Shown here in pieces: positions 41,101-48,962 of a stretch of 64,000 nt of DNA. Every line of letters starts with the position of its first letter. Position 1 is the stretch's first letter. A model generated the notes under the pieces. The model had not been told where the DNA came from and did no database searches. It worked only from the letters and a program-made list of their open reading frames with translations. Source of the DNA: Symbiodinium natans (lineage: Eukaryota > Sar > Dinophyceae > Suessiales > Symbiodiniaceae); contig CAJNDS010001557.1 in assembly GCA_905221605.1 (NCBI GenBank), forward strand, positions 1,034,501 to 1,098,500, read 5' to 3'. The translations under genes and the position numbers were made by a program.

Positions 41101-44100
41101 TGACTTGAATCAGGGGGGCCCCGCGGACCAATCAGGTTGGTGGACTGGGAAAACATATTTCCCTATCGCTGAGGTCAGTGACGAGGACTTTTCTCACGCT
41201 CTCGCAGCTAAGCGCTATAAACCCAAGCGGTCCAAAGCCGAAGCTAAACGAGAAGCACGACAGAGTAAGTTCAAGAGCACTGAATCTATCAGCCAGGGAA
41301 AAACCCCTTCCATGACTGTGCCCGTGAACGTTGTGTACTACGACATGCGAGATTTCTTGGTGTCCTGTGTTGATAGGTACTGTGAGTTGGCCAAGGTTGA
41401 CAAGAAATCCCTGAAACACGTAGCGACCCCTTTCCATGAGAATCGAGTAGCAAAGGTTTTGGAGAGCAACGAACCTAGTGGTAAGCTGCAACCCATTGCT
41501 AGCCGTGTACTCATGAAGGTTTTGTTCGCTGCGAGAATGGCCAGGTGGGACTTGTTACGCGCCACTCAGGCACTTGCATCCAGAGTCACCAAGTGGTCTC
41601 GCGACTGTGACGTTGCTTTGCACAGGTTGATCAGTTACATAAACTCTTCTCTTGAAGTTCGGATGAGGGGATTCATTGGGGATCGCATTCAGGATTGTAA
41701 GTTGTGGATGTTCTGCGATGCTGACCACGCTGGTAGCCACGACAGTAAATCCACTTCAGGCTGTGCCCTTTACTTGGTAGGCCCCAACACTTACTTTCCC
41801 CTAAATGCTTTTTCCAAGAAACAGACCAGCATCACCACTTCAAGCACGGAGAGTGAGGTTGTGGCTGCCAACCAAGGTATTCGTGCCCAAGGTCTGCCCA
41901 GCCTCAGTCTTTGGATTTTCCTGTGGCGTGAGGTTGCGAGTAGGACCGCCAGCTACCAAGCTAGGCCGAAAACCAAGCCTAATCAAAGGGAAGACGACAT
42001 CATCGCACGAATTGATCCTAAACTCGATGAGCTCCGGTATGGCGAGTGCAGGGCGGATGGACGAAGCGTTTCTGATTTAAACGGCCTCAGGGTTCATCTT
42101 AGTCCCAAGTTTGCCGTTCAACTCCTTGAGGACAACCAAGCTACCATAACTATCCTCCTCAAAGGTGACAGCGAAAAACTACGACACACCGACCGGACTC
42201 AGCGCATTTCGTTCGCCTGGATCAAACAACAATTCGAGCGTAACTTTTTCGACATGATTAATGTTGACACCAAAGAGCAAGTAGCTGATATCTTTACTAA
42301 ACCTTTCGCTGACCGAGGTAAATGGGAACATGCACTTAGGCTCATCGCGCACGTTGATGCCCCACTTCAGGGGGGGCGCCAGTCTAAGGCACACGAGTCC
42401 GATGCTCATCTCATCAACAAGCCAGTCGTTCACGCTCACCCTGTGGTGCAGCCGCTGAACGACCCTTGTGCGATCGCAGAAGAGCTCAACAAGGAACGCG
42501 ACTTTAGTACTAAGGCTTTGTTGCGTGTTGCCCAATTCATGTATCCCAACAAAACCAAGCGAAAGATGATTAAGCTTGATAATCGCAGCTACTACCACAT
42601 CTTTGGGCAATGGACTTACGGGGGCATGCAAGGGGTGACCAAGGCGACCCGCCGGTGGCCTCAGATTGCCAGGTTCCTAAACGGCGTAGTGCGAGCACAT
42701 GCTCCGCAAGATTTCACCTGGAATTCCGTGTTGCTCAGCAGCAGCACTGGTGCCTCTGTGCACAAGGACCATGGGAATGCTAAGGACAGCATGAGCTTCG
42801 CCATCAGTGTTGGGGATTTTAAAGGTGGAGAGTTGTGGTTGGAGGACCCTAGTGTTTCATCTGATAGTGCCATTGTCAGAGTTGGCCCCAACGGCAAGCG
42901 CCTTAAAGGTCGTGCTGTGTCCACACACAACCAAGCTCTCGTCTTTAACCCTCGGAACTTACACTGCGTTTTGCCCTTTACAGGAACCCGTTTTTCCATT
43001 GTCGCTTACTCCTCGCGCTCGCAAGAATCACTTGCTAGTGACGAGACAGACAAACTCAAAGAACTCCACTTCAGGCTGCCTGCGCCGGCCGTCACCGCTT
43101 CGCCTGCCCGAGATCTCTCGAGGCCGTCGGGCTGCAAACGAATCATCGTTGAGTTTTGTTGTTCGCCCGATAGTCGCTTGGGTGAAGCGCGTCCGGCTGC
43201 TCAGGGTTGTAAGATCATTCGTGTTACGGACCAACAAAACGCCCTCAAGGACTCTACGCTGAAGTCGGTTGTTTCCCAAATCCATACCCTCTGCGACGAG
43301 GGGGGAGCATTGAAGCCGATTCTCGTGTTTGCGTCGCTTCCGTGTACGGGTGGTTGTCCGTGGAACAGAATGACTCCTAACAGCCCCAAATGGCAGCAAC
43401 ACCAAAGCTTGTTCATTGAACTGTTGAAACAGCTTAAGTCTCTCTTGCGCAGAATGAAAACTTTCAAACCACAGGTTGCTTTTGAGCTCCCGAAAGAGTG
43501 TGATTATTGGAAGTGGGGTGAAGTGCAAAAGCTGATTCAGGATTACGATCTCGAGCTGTATCGTTGCGACGGATGCATGCTAGGGATCTTGGGTCACCAA
43601 GGACTCCCACTAAGGAAGGCATGGATCGTTGCATCTTCTGTTCCAATGCAGCGGCTGGCAGCTCATAGGTGTGACCACAATCACAAACATGGAGAGTCTA
43701 GGGGCAAGGACCTTAGGAACTCTGAGAGCTACACCTACGTCATGACTGATTGCATTCACCATGACTGGAAAGTGTTTTGTGACAGTCTTTCGAAACATTC
43801 CGCATGTGCTATCAACACGTTGTCGCAAACTCGCACCGAAAGTAGCACGTGTGATTTCGAGACTACAAACACCTTAGTTGCCTGCTGCGCCATCGCGGCA
43901 GTCCACTGCTCGCCGAACATGGAGCGAACCACCGCTGGCATCGTTGCACCAACGGAGGTGCTTTTCAGCTGGTGGGCACGCCGTCTCACTGAGACCGCTC
44001 TTTGTTCGGAATATCGGACCATGGCAGCACTGGAGGACGGCGAGCACGCCGTGAACGAGTTTTACAAATATGTGCCGCGTCCTGTACTTTGTGAATTTGC

Positions 44101-47100
44101 CTTCAAGAACCCCGCGGAATGCGGGAATGTGGCAAAAGTCGGCTTACTTAGTGATCAAGGCCTTGCCATGCTCCAGCCCGAACACATTCGTGGCCGCTTG
44201 CGCTCATTGATCATCGTTGCTGACTCGTCTACCACTTTCCTGACTGAGGGGAACTACAAGACCGATTTGCTCGCCGACATCACTGTCAACCGCACCAATG
44301 TGTTTCCCGACTTCCAAGGAGTCGAGTACATCCCGTCATGGGGGTCGAATCTCACGCGGCTGGTACAGCTCGCCGTTGACAAGATCAACATGTGGGAGAG
44401 GGCTGGTGCAATCGACAAGACCTTGTCGGTGGATGTGATGATCGTCTGGAACGCAAATGAACTTGTGGACGAAAAGGGGCTGTTCTTGGATCCGAACTAT
44501 AAACCTTCAACTGAGCATTGGAGGGGAAAGCCGCATGTCGCGCAAGGACAGTGGAGCTTCATAGGCCCCAAAATTCTGCGCGAGTTGCACAAGCTCAAGG
44601 AACTCCAGAAGCGCCCCCACGTTGGTACCGTCCTCCTCACCTCTGCGACGGACCACAAGGCCTACTTTCTCCCGAGAGAGTGGGGCACTTTGATGGAGGA
44701 GATCCTTGACTATGCCGCCCAGATTGGGCTGGCCGTGAAAAACTTCAATGTGCCTGCAACCCAAATCAGGAAGTACGACTCATATCACTTCCTTGAGGAC
44801 ACCAATCATCGAAGGCAACTGCTTCGGTGGATTGGAGCCACGGCTCGAATCATGGTGCTGCGCCATCAATGCTCGTTTTTCCGCACTGAGGACCTGGATC
44901 GCACACTGGTGAATTACCAGCACGTCCCGCGACCGAATGCTCGGTTCGCCGTGGGCGCGCAGATTGACGACCAGATCTTCAAGAGGCTGCAGAGGACGAG
45001 GGCAAGAGAGGTCTACCAGCCACTGGTCGAGGCCGATCCGTGGGACGACGTCTATTTTGATGGCCCGGCGGAGAGCTTCCCATCTGGGGCACCAATCCGC
45101 CTGCAGGACCGCGAGTTCCCCAACATGGTCCGATTGGAAAGCGGCGAATACGTCCCAAGGTCTCAATTCGAGGCTAGCCAGCAAGAAGCAGTCGACAACG
45201 CCCCCCGCCCTGGGGAGGCCGTCATCGCTGCATCGCGGGCTGCCACAAACCGGGACCCTGAGGCAACCAAGCAACGTTTGCTTGGGCGTGGCGAGGTGTT
45301 CGACAAAGCATCGTCTGCATCTTCTACAGCCGCGGCCGCAGAGATTGGGCCATCACAGCCGAAGAAGGCGAAGACCAGTGGAAGCGGCGACGAAGTTATC
45401 CCCACAGGATACCTCAGGGTGTCCGATGACTTCCAGCTCGTCGACATGTTGGGCCTTGACTGGGACACGATCGCACAACGCCCATCTGATGATGAGGCCG
45501 ACTGGGTGATCCTGTCCCCTGAGGATCTCCCCAATTTTTCCACTGTGCCAATTCCGCGTGGGACTCGGAATTATGTGACCGGGGTCGTTAGAGGCAAAAT
45601 CTACGACGACATGCACGACTCGGAGCTTTGGTGTCGGACCCGTGATGTTCTCGATCGTGTGAACTATGATTGCGGCACCAGCTACGGTCTTGGCATCTTG
45701 TTGTCCATGGTGAAGAACGACAACAAGGGTCGCTTTGAGCTCAAGGCCGACAGAAACCATCAACTCGCCGACTACTATGGTCTGGCCGGATACCCTGTGC
45801 TTATACGGGCTAGGCAGGGGCATTCAAAAGGTTTGATGGAGACTGCGTCCGACGAGCAAATTTGCGACTGCTGGCTGTCGTGTATCCCGAAGAATGAGAT
45901 GAGTGACCACGACGCCACCTTTGAAGGTAGGCCGGTCCTTTGCTGGGAAGAGACTCCCAAACGTCTCTACCACAGAACATTCAAGGACCGCGCCTTCAAG
46001 ATTGTGCAATCAGCCTTCTACCCCGGCTACCGAACAGCCAACGCCCATGTGTATTTTTCTGATCGCGAAGTCGGACATCACGAAAATCGTGCTGGTGTAC
46101 GTGCCGATCGACCTTTCGAGCTTGTGGTTGACACACGTGAGGCTCTCCGACTTGGCGTGGGGCTCTTTTACTCCAGATCAGAAGGTGTGCTCTCCAGTCA
46201 GTCGGTCCCTGGCAGCTGCGTGCTGTACATACGGGACACGGCGTCTGACACCGTCATCTGGAGCAGAGTCGAGGAAACTGATGCCCCTCAATCTGAGGAG
46301 GCCGGTTTTACTCTTCCCGCCGGTGGAGACGAACCACAAGATACCGTGGAGGTCATCTACGAGCTCGAGGACGAGGAGCCTGAAGACGTTGCGATCAAGC
46401 CAATCATCAAGGTCGAGCTCCCAGTTGCGGCGGATGCTTTGGGTACAGACGAAGATGTTCCCGAAGGCCCGAGGGTGACGTTCAACACCGACATTGACAT
46501 CCAGGAGATTTCGCCTACTAGGTCGACTGCTGGATATATCGAGATCGTCGCTGGTGGCGATGCAGATGTTGGTGCAGCATCCTCTGGTCAAGCGGCTGGT
46601 ACTCAGCGCGCCGGGAGCCTGACCCGCATCCAGTGCGATCATTGCGGCAACCTGCGTTTGGAAGGGCAGCATCGTTGCTTCCATTGTGGCTGCTTCTTGA
46701 CCAAAGGAAGCAGGCAGTCAACGTTCCGCATGTTTATGAGCCGCAAGCGCAACGACGTCCTCGACCAGATCGCCCAGGAAACTGGCTACCGGCTCTGGCA
46801 GCTGACGGCTGACCAGGTACGCCGGGGCTCAGGACAGCACGACAACCGCGGCGCTCAGTCTGTCGATGGAAAGGCTATTGCTCAAGCAAAGCAAAGCCTT
46901 AAGCACTTCCGCGGCCAAGGACACTCTGGCATGCTCGACAAGTTCGATTCTGACCACAACTATGCCATTTACGCGGTCCGAAATGGATGGACACGCCGGT
47001 TGTTGTCAATTCAGGAGTGCGTTGCTTTCGCTTATCTCCCGAATCCTGGCCGCAATCGTGAACAGAGAGCATTGGGTTACGGATCGAGCCGTCGTTTGGA

Positions 47101-47665
47101 AGCAAGCCAAGTGGACCACACGGCACTTTGCCGCATGGTGTACTTCGACAAGCCCGCCGGTGATCTCATCCAGGCCGGATTATTGTCGAATGACCAGGAG
47201 GAGCCCATCGGTTTTGCCTGGCTTGGTAGCTTCTATGGTGTTGAGGATTTCTCTCGCGTCGCCTTCTTTACGAGGGGGGTGAGCCATATCCTTACCTTCT
47301 GCGAAGGCACCATTGAGCTCCCACATGCGACTGAGGCCGGCGACATCAAGGTCTTCCTGAAGGCGGTGGTTCGTGACAACCATTCCGCAGCGAGAACATT
47401 GGTTGGCCAGATGAAAGATGACGCCGAGGCCTCACGTGCAGCACAAAGGCTCGCGGATGAACGTCGTGCCCGGCAGCAGGAGCGCAACGCCCCTCGCCAT
47501 GAGGAGGCCGATGTATGGTCGTCCTCAACGTGGGGCTGGTCTGACCACGGAACTTGGTGGTCGGAAGACTGGCGCTCTGAGAATCGATGGTCTGAAAGTG
47601 ACTGGAGCAGCTGGCAGCAAGATCGCCACACTCCATGGCGCTATGATCATAGCCGCAGGTGGTAA
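38138..47665 (+). CDS. pol: Giant copia Pol polyprotein with C-terminal accessory enzymes (3,175 codons)
   Basis: The frame is open from 37967; the first GTG is 38138, and entry is probably by frameshift from the protease frame. Domains (residue 1 at 38138): integrase about 130-400, reverse transcriptase about 650-900, RNase H about 1190-1390, 2OG-Fe(II) dioxygenase-like about 1473-1641, methyltransferase-like about 1665-1881, SGNH hydrolase-like about 2018-2241, Tpt1/KptA-like about 2469-2705, acidic linker, zinc ribbon 2832-2853, and a tail rich in Trp and Ser ending WRYDHSRRW. There are no introns and no internal stop. Ordinary copia Pol ends after RNase H, so the last 56% is additional. 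Proteolytic cleavage sites cannot be seen. Confidence 0.93.
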   Translation: MVEHPDPEISAAINEVPPIDIPKEKLKRPGWVSHPNAKYLIVGHKPKTFRTATPRFPRCEVRSTWLFREGSWVKVEDKVNVRELDNKVARLEGNPILSLTIFEDPDVEPDSDNEGNARSLAEADLKAEAKSVEHLFSHRPKNPFCEVCQRAKMLAPQARKKGGSSTIVSKAFGDHITVDHIITRDLRDHGFQDERVALVVKDVFTKFRYVYPSPTKSSDQCYEDLLHFLGQEDTVGVFYSDNAPELHAAIKSLGVRHVTSREYVDTNKSVIEREIRTILEGTRSNLVQAGLPDKLWPLAAQHHAMALNATKRFDNGIVPWEARYGEPFLGLMIPFGARVLYWNNPKQNIPADSKFAPTGVEGIFLGYHTQPGFIWKEEYLVTPVKGCDFAFEIGNFPILRSKRMELLPGDFTFPMRSEQLALQESLRKPALSDQDCSWGGTDGAGPRAPPGDSPDEPLPPPGVPDLDGSDLKDRLSEYLDQVAKENEDYVPEDVGAVEDWLGGDAPGSSKEATTGPEASSTLPRHDPKTMPDGRKVPKGYNWDGVRLVRDKKGSKRPPDTPSEFWHMYSKARREADIQRFERKKAREAEEDARKALRDSPAMPVVTEPDPEPHRDRMASLYWAKLGQVASEMFAMVARVVGPKEIESTPAAKEAMDREWKKLADKSCWLEKKVREYRDVAAEAKHKNVKAHFGKVFEICSVKGDELPDGHPQKKWKGRSVFQGNNVQDENHDHAIFAELGSSPASMEAGKIIDVFGSQPGYVKQQADGIAAYTQALFKGIETWVRLPRNRWPKEWSGYEDPVCPLRLALYGHPDSGGIWERYCTEQLESVGFTAVLPDIWHSVFYHAELDLLLVVYVDDFKMAGPQDKISKGWELIAKVIDMEPAEVLGRYFGCHHVEQNQVQLSREDHPFAYVFDKKHASPAAGYQVRPNRKEDFWEVDAELAAVVRHHIYPRRKLYVPTQDDVSKFPHISCQRLTVFDDGRDPIHDDLNQGGPADQSGWWTGKTYFPIAEVSDEDFSHALAAKRYKPKRSKAEAKREARQSKFKSTESISQGKTPSMTVPVNVVYYDMRDFLVSCVDRYCELAKVDKKSLKHVATPFHENRVAKVLESNEPSGKLQPIASRVLMKVLFAARMARWDLLRATQALASRVTKWSRDCDVALHRLISYINSSLEVRMRGFIGDRIQDCKLWMFCDADHAGSHDSKSTSGCALYLVGPNTYFPLNAFSKKQTSITTSSTESEVVAANQGIRAQGLPSLSLWIFLWREVASRTASYQARPKTKPNQREDDIIARIDPKLDELRYGECRADGRSVSDLNGLRVHLSPKFAVQLLEDNQATITILLKGDSEKLRHTDRTQRISFAWIKQQFERNFFDMINVDTKEQVADIFTKPFADRGKWEHALRLIAHVDAPLQGGRQSKAHESDAHLINKPVVHAHPVVQPLNDPCAIAEELNKERDFSTKALLRVAQFMYPNKTKRKMIKLDNRSYYHIFGQWTYGGMQGVTKATRRWPQIARFLNGVVRAHAPQDFTWNSVLLSSSTGASVHKDHGNAKDSMSFAISVGDFKGGELWLEDPSVSSDSAIVRVGPNGKRLKGRAVSTHNQALVFNPRNLHCVLPFTGTRFSIVAYSSRSQESLASDETDKLKELHFRLPAPAVTASPARDLSRPSGCKRIIVEFCCSPDSRLGEARPAAQGCKIIRVTDQQNALKDSTLKSVVSQIHTLCDEGGALKPILVFASLPCTGGCPWNRMTPNSPKWQQHQSLFIELLKQLKSLLRRMKTFKPQVAFELPKECDYWKWGEVQKLIQDYDLELYRCDGCMLGILGHQGLPLRKAWIVASSVPMQRLAAHRCDHNHKHGESRGKDLRNSESYTYVMTDCIHHDWKVFCDSLSKHSACAINTLSQTRTESSTCDFETTNTLVACCAIAAVHCSPNMERTTAGIVAPTEVLFSWWARRLTETALCSEYRTMAALEDGEHAVNEFYKYVPRPVLCEFAFKNPAECGNVAKVGLLSDQGLAMLQPEHIRGRLRSLIIVADSSTTFLTEGNYKTDLLADITVNRTNVFPDFQGVEYIPSWGSNLTRLVQLAVDKINMWERAGAIDKTLSVDVMIVWNANELVDEKGLFLDPNYKPSTEHWRGKPHVAQGQWSFIGPKILRELHKLKELQKRPHVGTVLLTSATDHKAYFLPREWGTLMEEILDYAAQIGLAVKNFNVPATQIRKYDSYHFLEDTNHRRQLLRWIGATARIMVLRHQCSFFRTEDLDRTLVNYQHVPRPNARFAVGAQIDDQIFKRLQRTRAREVYQPLVEADPWDDVYFDGPAESFPSGAPIRLQDREFPNMVRLESGEYVPRSQFEASQQEAVDNAPRPGEAVIAASRAATNRDPEATKQRLLGRGEVFDKASSASSTAAAAEIGPSQPKKAKTSGSGDEVIPTGYLRVSDDFQLVDMLGLDWDTIAQRPSDDEADWVILSPEDLPNFSTVPIPRGTRNYVTGVVRGKIYDDMHDSELWCRTRDVLDRVNYDCGTSYGLGILLSMVKNDNKGRFELKADRNHQLADYYGLAGYPVLIRARQGHSKGLMETASDEQICDCWLSCIPKNEMSDHDATFEGRPVLCWEETPKRLYHRTFKDRAFKIVQSAFYPGYRTANAHVYFSDREVGHHENRAGVRADRPFELVVDTREALRLGVGLFYSRSEGVLSSQSVPGSCVLYIRDTASDTVIWSRVEETDAPQSEEAGFTLPAGGDEPQDTVEVIYELEDEEPEDVAIKPIIKVELPVAADALGTDEDVPEGPRVTFNTDIDIQEISPTRSTAGYIEIVAGGDADVGAASSGQAAGTQRAGSLTRIQCDHCGNLRLEGQHRCFHCGCFLTKGSRQSTFRMFMSRKRNDVLDQIAQETGYRLWQLTADQVRRGSGQHDNRGAQSVDGKAIAQAKQSLKHFRGQGHSGMLDKFDSDHNYAIYAVRNGWTRRLLSIQECVAFAYLPNPGRNREQRALGYGSSRRLEASQVDHTALCRMVYFDKPAGDLIQAGLLSNDQEEPIGFAWLGSFYGVEDFSRVAFFTRGVSHILTFCEGTIELPHATEAGDIKVFLKAVVRDNHSAARTLVGQMKDDAEASRAAQRLADERRARQQERNAPRHEEADVWSSSTWGWSDHGTWWSEDWRSENRWSESDWSSWQQDRHTPWRYDHSRRW
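38534..39330 (+). other. Integrase domain
   Basis: A compact H134-x3-H138-x6-C145-x2-C148 zinc motif precedes the core. The DDE triad is D179 (TVDHI), D241 (YSDNAPE) and E272 (NKSVIERE), the N-x-x-x-E-R-x-x-R-T layout of copia. It would insert the cDNA into chromosomal DNA in the nucleus. The zinc motif is shortened relative to the usual HHCC spacing. Confidence 0.88.
40080..40900 (+). other. Reverse transcriptase domain
   Basis: First catalytic Asp in QADGIAAYTQALFKG (D767), then LYGHPDSGGIW, then the Y-V-D-D box in VVYVDDFKMAG (D858, D859). This is the copia RT pattern (Q-x-D, L-Y-G-x-x-x-S, Y-V-D-D). All three catalytic aspartates are present. Confidence 0.92.
41705..42345 (+). other. RNase H domain
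   Basis: FCDADHAGSHDSKSTSG, FSKKQTSITTSSTESE and LLEDNQATI are the copia RNase H signatures (D, E, D). It ends with HTDRTQRISFAWIKQQF and VADIFTKPF, the usual C-terminus of a copia Pol. Everything downstream is extra. Confidence 0.92.
42555..43060 (+). other. 2-oxoglutarate/Fe(II) dioxygenase-like domain
   Basis: Metal triad H1542-x-D1544 (ASVHKDHGNA) and H1609 (RNLHCVLPF), with R1618 nine residues after the distal His, as expected for 2-oxoglutarate binding. The strand FAISVGDFKGGELWLED and the end TGTRFSIVAYSSR resemble the TET/JBP-like branch, which hydroxylates thymine or 5-methylcytosine in DNA. Dinoflagellate DNA is rich in 5-hydroxymethyluracil, so base modification of its own cDNA or of target sites is an attractive but unproven role. 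Alternatives are AlkB-like or prolyl-hydroxylase-like activity. Confidence 0.75.
43130..43790 (+). other. Methyltransferase-like Cys-rich domain
   Basis: Starts IIVEFCCSPDSRLG, which resembles the SAM-binding start of a Rossmann methyltransferase, then FASLPCTGGCPWNRM, a P-C-x-x-G motif placed like the catalytic loop of cytosine-C5 methyltransferases, then ELPKECDYWKW and DGCMLGILGHQGLPLRKAW. The order SAM-binding start, PC loop, acidic E-x-P/E-L-P, terminal G-x-P-x-x-K fits a DNA-methylase-like fold, but substrate and activity are inference. Confidence 0.5.
44190..44860 (+). other. SGNH/GDSL hydrolase-like domain
   Basis: IIVADSSTTF (D2029-S2030; block I nucleophile position), SWGSNLTRL (Gly block), IVWNANEL (N2105-N2107; block III Asn) and KYDSYHFLEDTNH (D2214-x-x-H2217; block V) reproduce the order of the four SGNH blocks. 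Esterase or acetylhydrolase activity is usual in the fold. Esterase-like domains are known in ORF1 of some non-LTR elements, but I do not know of one in copia. Block I lacks the canonical leading Gly. Confidence 0.55.
45540..46250 (+). other. RNA 2'-phosphotransferase (Tpt1/KptA)-like domain
   Basis: VKNDNKGRFELK, LIRARQGHS (residue about 2556), RLYHRTF, AHVYFSD, FELVVDTREAL and LFYSRSEGVLSSQSVP follow the conserved order of Tpt1/KptA, which removes the internal 2'-phosphate left by tRNA splicing using NAD+. The usual N-terminal V-L-R-H is only weakly matched (GVVRGKI), with Gly in place of the His, so the enzyme may be altered. It could act on element RNA or as a general ADP-ribose-handling module. 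Confidence 0.78.
46631..46700 (+). other. C-terminal zinc ribbon
   Basis: IQCDHCGNLRLEGQHRCFHC has two C-x2-C pairs 14 residues apart, a zinc-ribbon layout likely to bind nucleic acid. The following 300 residues have no family I recognise and end in a WSS/SDW-rich tail (47505-47660). Confidence 0.7.
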
Positions 47666-47995
47666 TTTTCCACATTTTGCGTTTGCACAACACGTTTGCC
47701 ATCGCCATGTTTTCCTCTTTTGCGGCACGCGTTGTGTTTTGCAGTGTTTGCTCATACCGTGTCTGTATCCCCGCCGACGTTCCAGCAAACGGAACCAAAC
47801 AAAGAATACGCCGCCTCTTAGGGCTGGCCGGAATATTTTTGAAGTCGGTGCGCGGTGATCGGCGGTGTGTTTGCGGAATTCACACCTCGGGCTACAGTGC
47901 TCTGAACATGCAGTAGAAAAGGCAATGCGGCACAAACTGTGTTCGCCGTGGCTTCGTTGACAGCGCCTCAGCATTTCACGCTTCGACGAGGGGGG
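47666..47995 (+). other. 3' untranslated part of the retrotransposon with polypurine tract
   Basis: About 330 bases between the pol stop and the 3' LTR, without convincing coding sequence. GAGGGGGG at 47988-47995 directly before the LTR is the expected polypurine tract that primes plus-strand synthesis. Confidence 0.65.
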
Positions 47996-48139
47996 TGTAT
48001 TTTATATTCGGACCTCCTTGCCACTTTTGCCTTCATGTATGTTGCACCTATCGCACTCAAGCCCTCTGAGACAAAAAGGTAGAAGTGCGCCTGTGTTTCA
48101 TGGCTTAACGGATTGCATTGGTGGATTTCCCAAACTATA
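47996..48139 (+). repeat. 3' LTR (144 bp)
   Basis: Identical to 34511-34654. The 5-bp AACCC duplicate follows at 48140-48144. Confidence 0.93.
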
Positions 48140-48242
48140 AACCCCAAAGCCTAAACCCTGCGGCAGAGGGTTCTTAGCGCAAAGCCCGGTCGCATCAGGC
48201 AGCGCAGTTTGTCAAACCAGCAGAAGCCTGCTCTAAGGTTCG

Positions 48243-48330
48243 GGTTTGGGATGTTACAGGGATTATCGTAACCCCCCACCATAATCCCTGTATAAGGGGG
48301 GGGGGGGGGGGGAGGGGAACTTCCCAAGTG
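48243..48330. mobile_element. Family B element
   Basis: GGGATGTTACAGGGATTATC, ACCATAATCCCTGTATAAGG and a G18 run. Confidence 0.6.
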
Positions 48331-48354
48331 CGGGTTCAGAGACTTCGTCTCCAG

Positions 48355-48511
48355 TCTTGCTCTGTGCCACCAGCGGGATTCGTGCCATGGACCGAATCTT
48401 ATCGGCCACATATGCCGACATCGACGTCCTAGCCAAGATCCGCGAGCAGTGGGACAAGCAACACCAATTGGGCCGCATCTTCTTCCAAGACTTCGTTCCT
48501 GCTCCTTGTGG
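48355..48511 (+). CDS. Exon, unknown protein
   Basis: After GTCTCCAG| the frame reads LLCATSGIRAMDRILSATYA, DIDVLAKIREQWDKQHQLGR and IFFQDFVPAPCG, with a GC donor at 48512. Strong coding character; no family recognised. It is the first coding island after the retrotransposon and may be an upstream exon of the calpain gene. Confidence 0.6.
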
Positions 48512-48627
48512 GCTACATGAACCCTAGCGGGTTTATGGTCCTTGTTACCTTAATTCATCCATATGAGGCTTCAAGCACAAGTTCTAATTCTATTCTAAGC
48601 ACTCAACCTTGATCCTTTGGTCCAAAG

Positions 48628-48689
48628 GTTCTTGTGGACCATGATCCCCGTCCTGGTGTGCGAAAATTCCTGATTGTCAAGTTCGAGGA
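48628..48689 (+). CDS. Probable exon, unknown
   Basis: After CAAAG| it reads VLVDHDPRPGVRKFLIVKFE then D, with a GC donor at 48690. Confidence 0.45.
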
Positions 48690-48962
48690 CGCATGCTGCG
48701 TGTGTAGGGTTCAGGCTACCAGCTGCTCAAGGTATAGCTTCAAGACATAGTGGAAGAGCTGCATGAAGAAATAAACACATACATAGGTACAGCAGGAAGA
48801 ACAAAGAAGGAAACAGTCAGAGACAGAGACAGCGACACAGAGCAAGTGACCCTTCACTAGAAGTAAGTAGTTGTATGCTGCAGAATCATTGACTTCAGTT
48901 GGAATGGAGGCTCGACAAGTGATCAGATAAGCAAACTCACGCACGTGTTCCCTGACCCTATG

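Larger units (their letters stand above)
34511..48139 (+). mobile_element. Giant Ty1/copia-type LTR retrotransposon with extra enzyme domains
   Basis: A 13,629-bp element bounded by identical 144-bp LTRs and a 5-bp AACCC duplication. The order protease, integrase, reverse transcriptase, RNase H is the copia order. Gag and protease lie in frames separated from pol by three frame changes. The pol frame continues about 1,780 residues past RNase H into dioxygenase-, methyltransferase-, SGNH-hydrolase- and Tpt1/KptA-like domains. Identical LTRs and an uninterrupted 3,000-codon frame imply a recent insertion. It inserted into a telomeric-type array between exon-like islands. Confidence 0.93.

Noticed and set aside
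34697-47974. Many open frames antisense to or overlapping the retrotransposon ORFs
   Set aside because: They are shadows of the GC-rich gag-pol coding frames, with no family signatures of their own.
47988-48144. LTR ends interpreted as TG...CA
   Set aside because: The base-for-base identity of the two copies stops at TATA on the right, and the AACCC duplication fits only that boundary.
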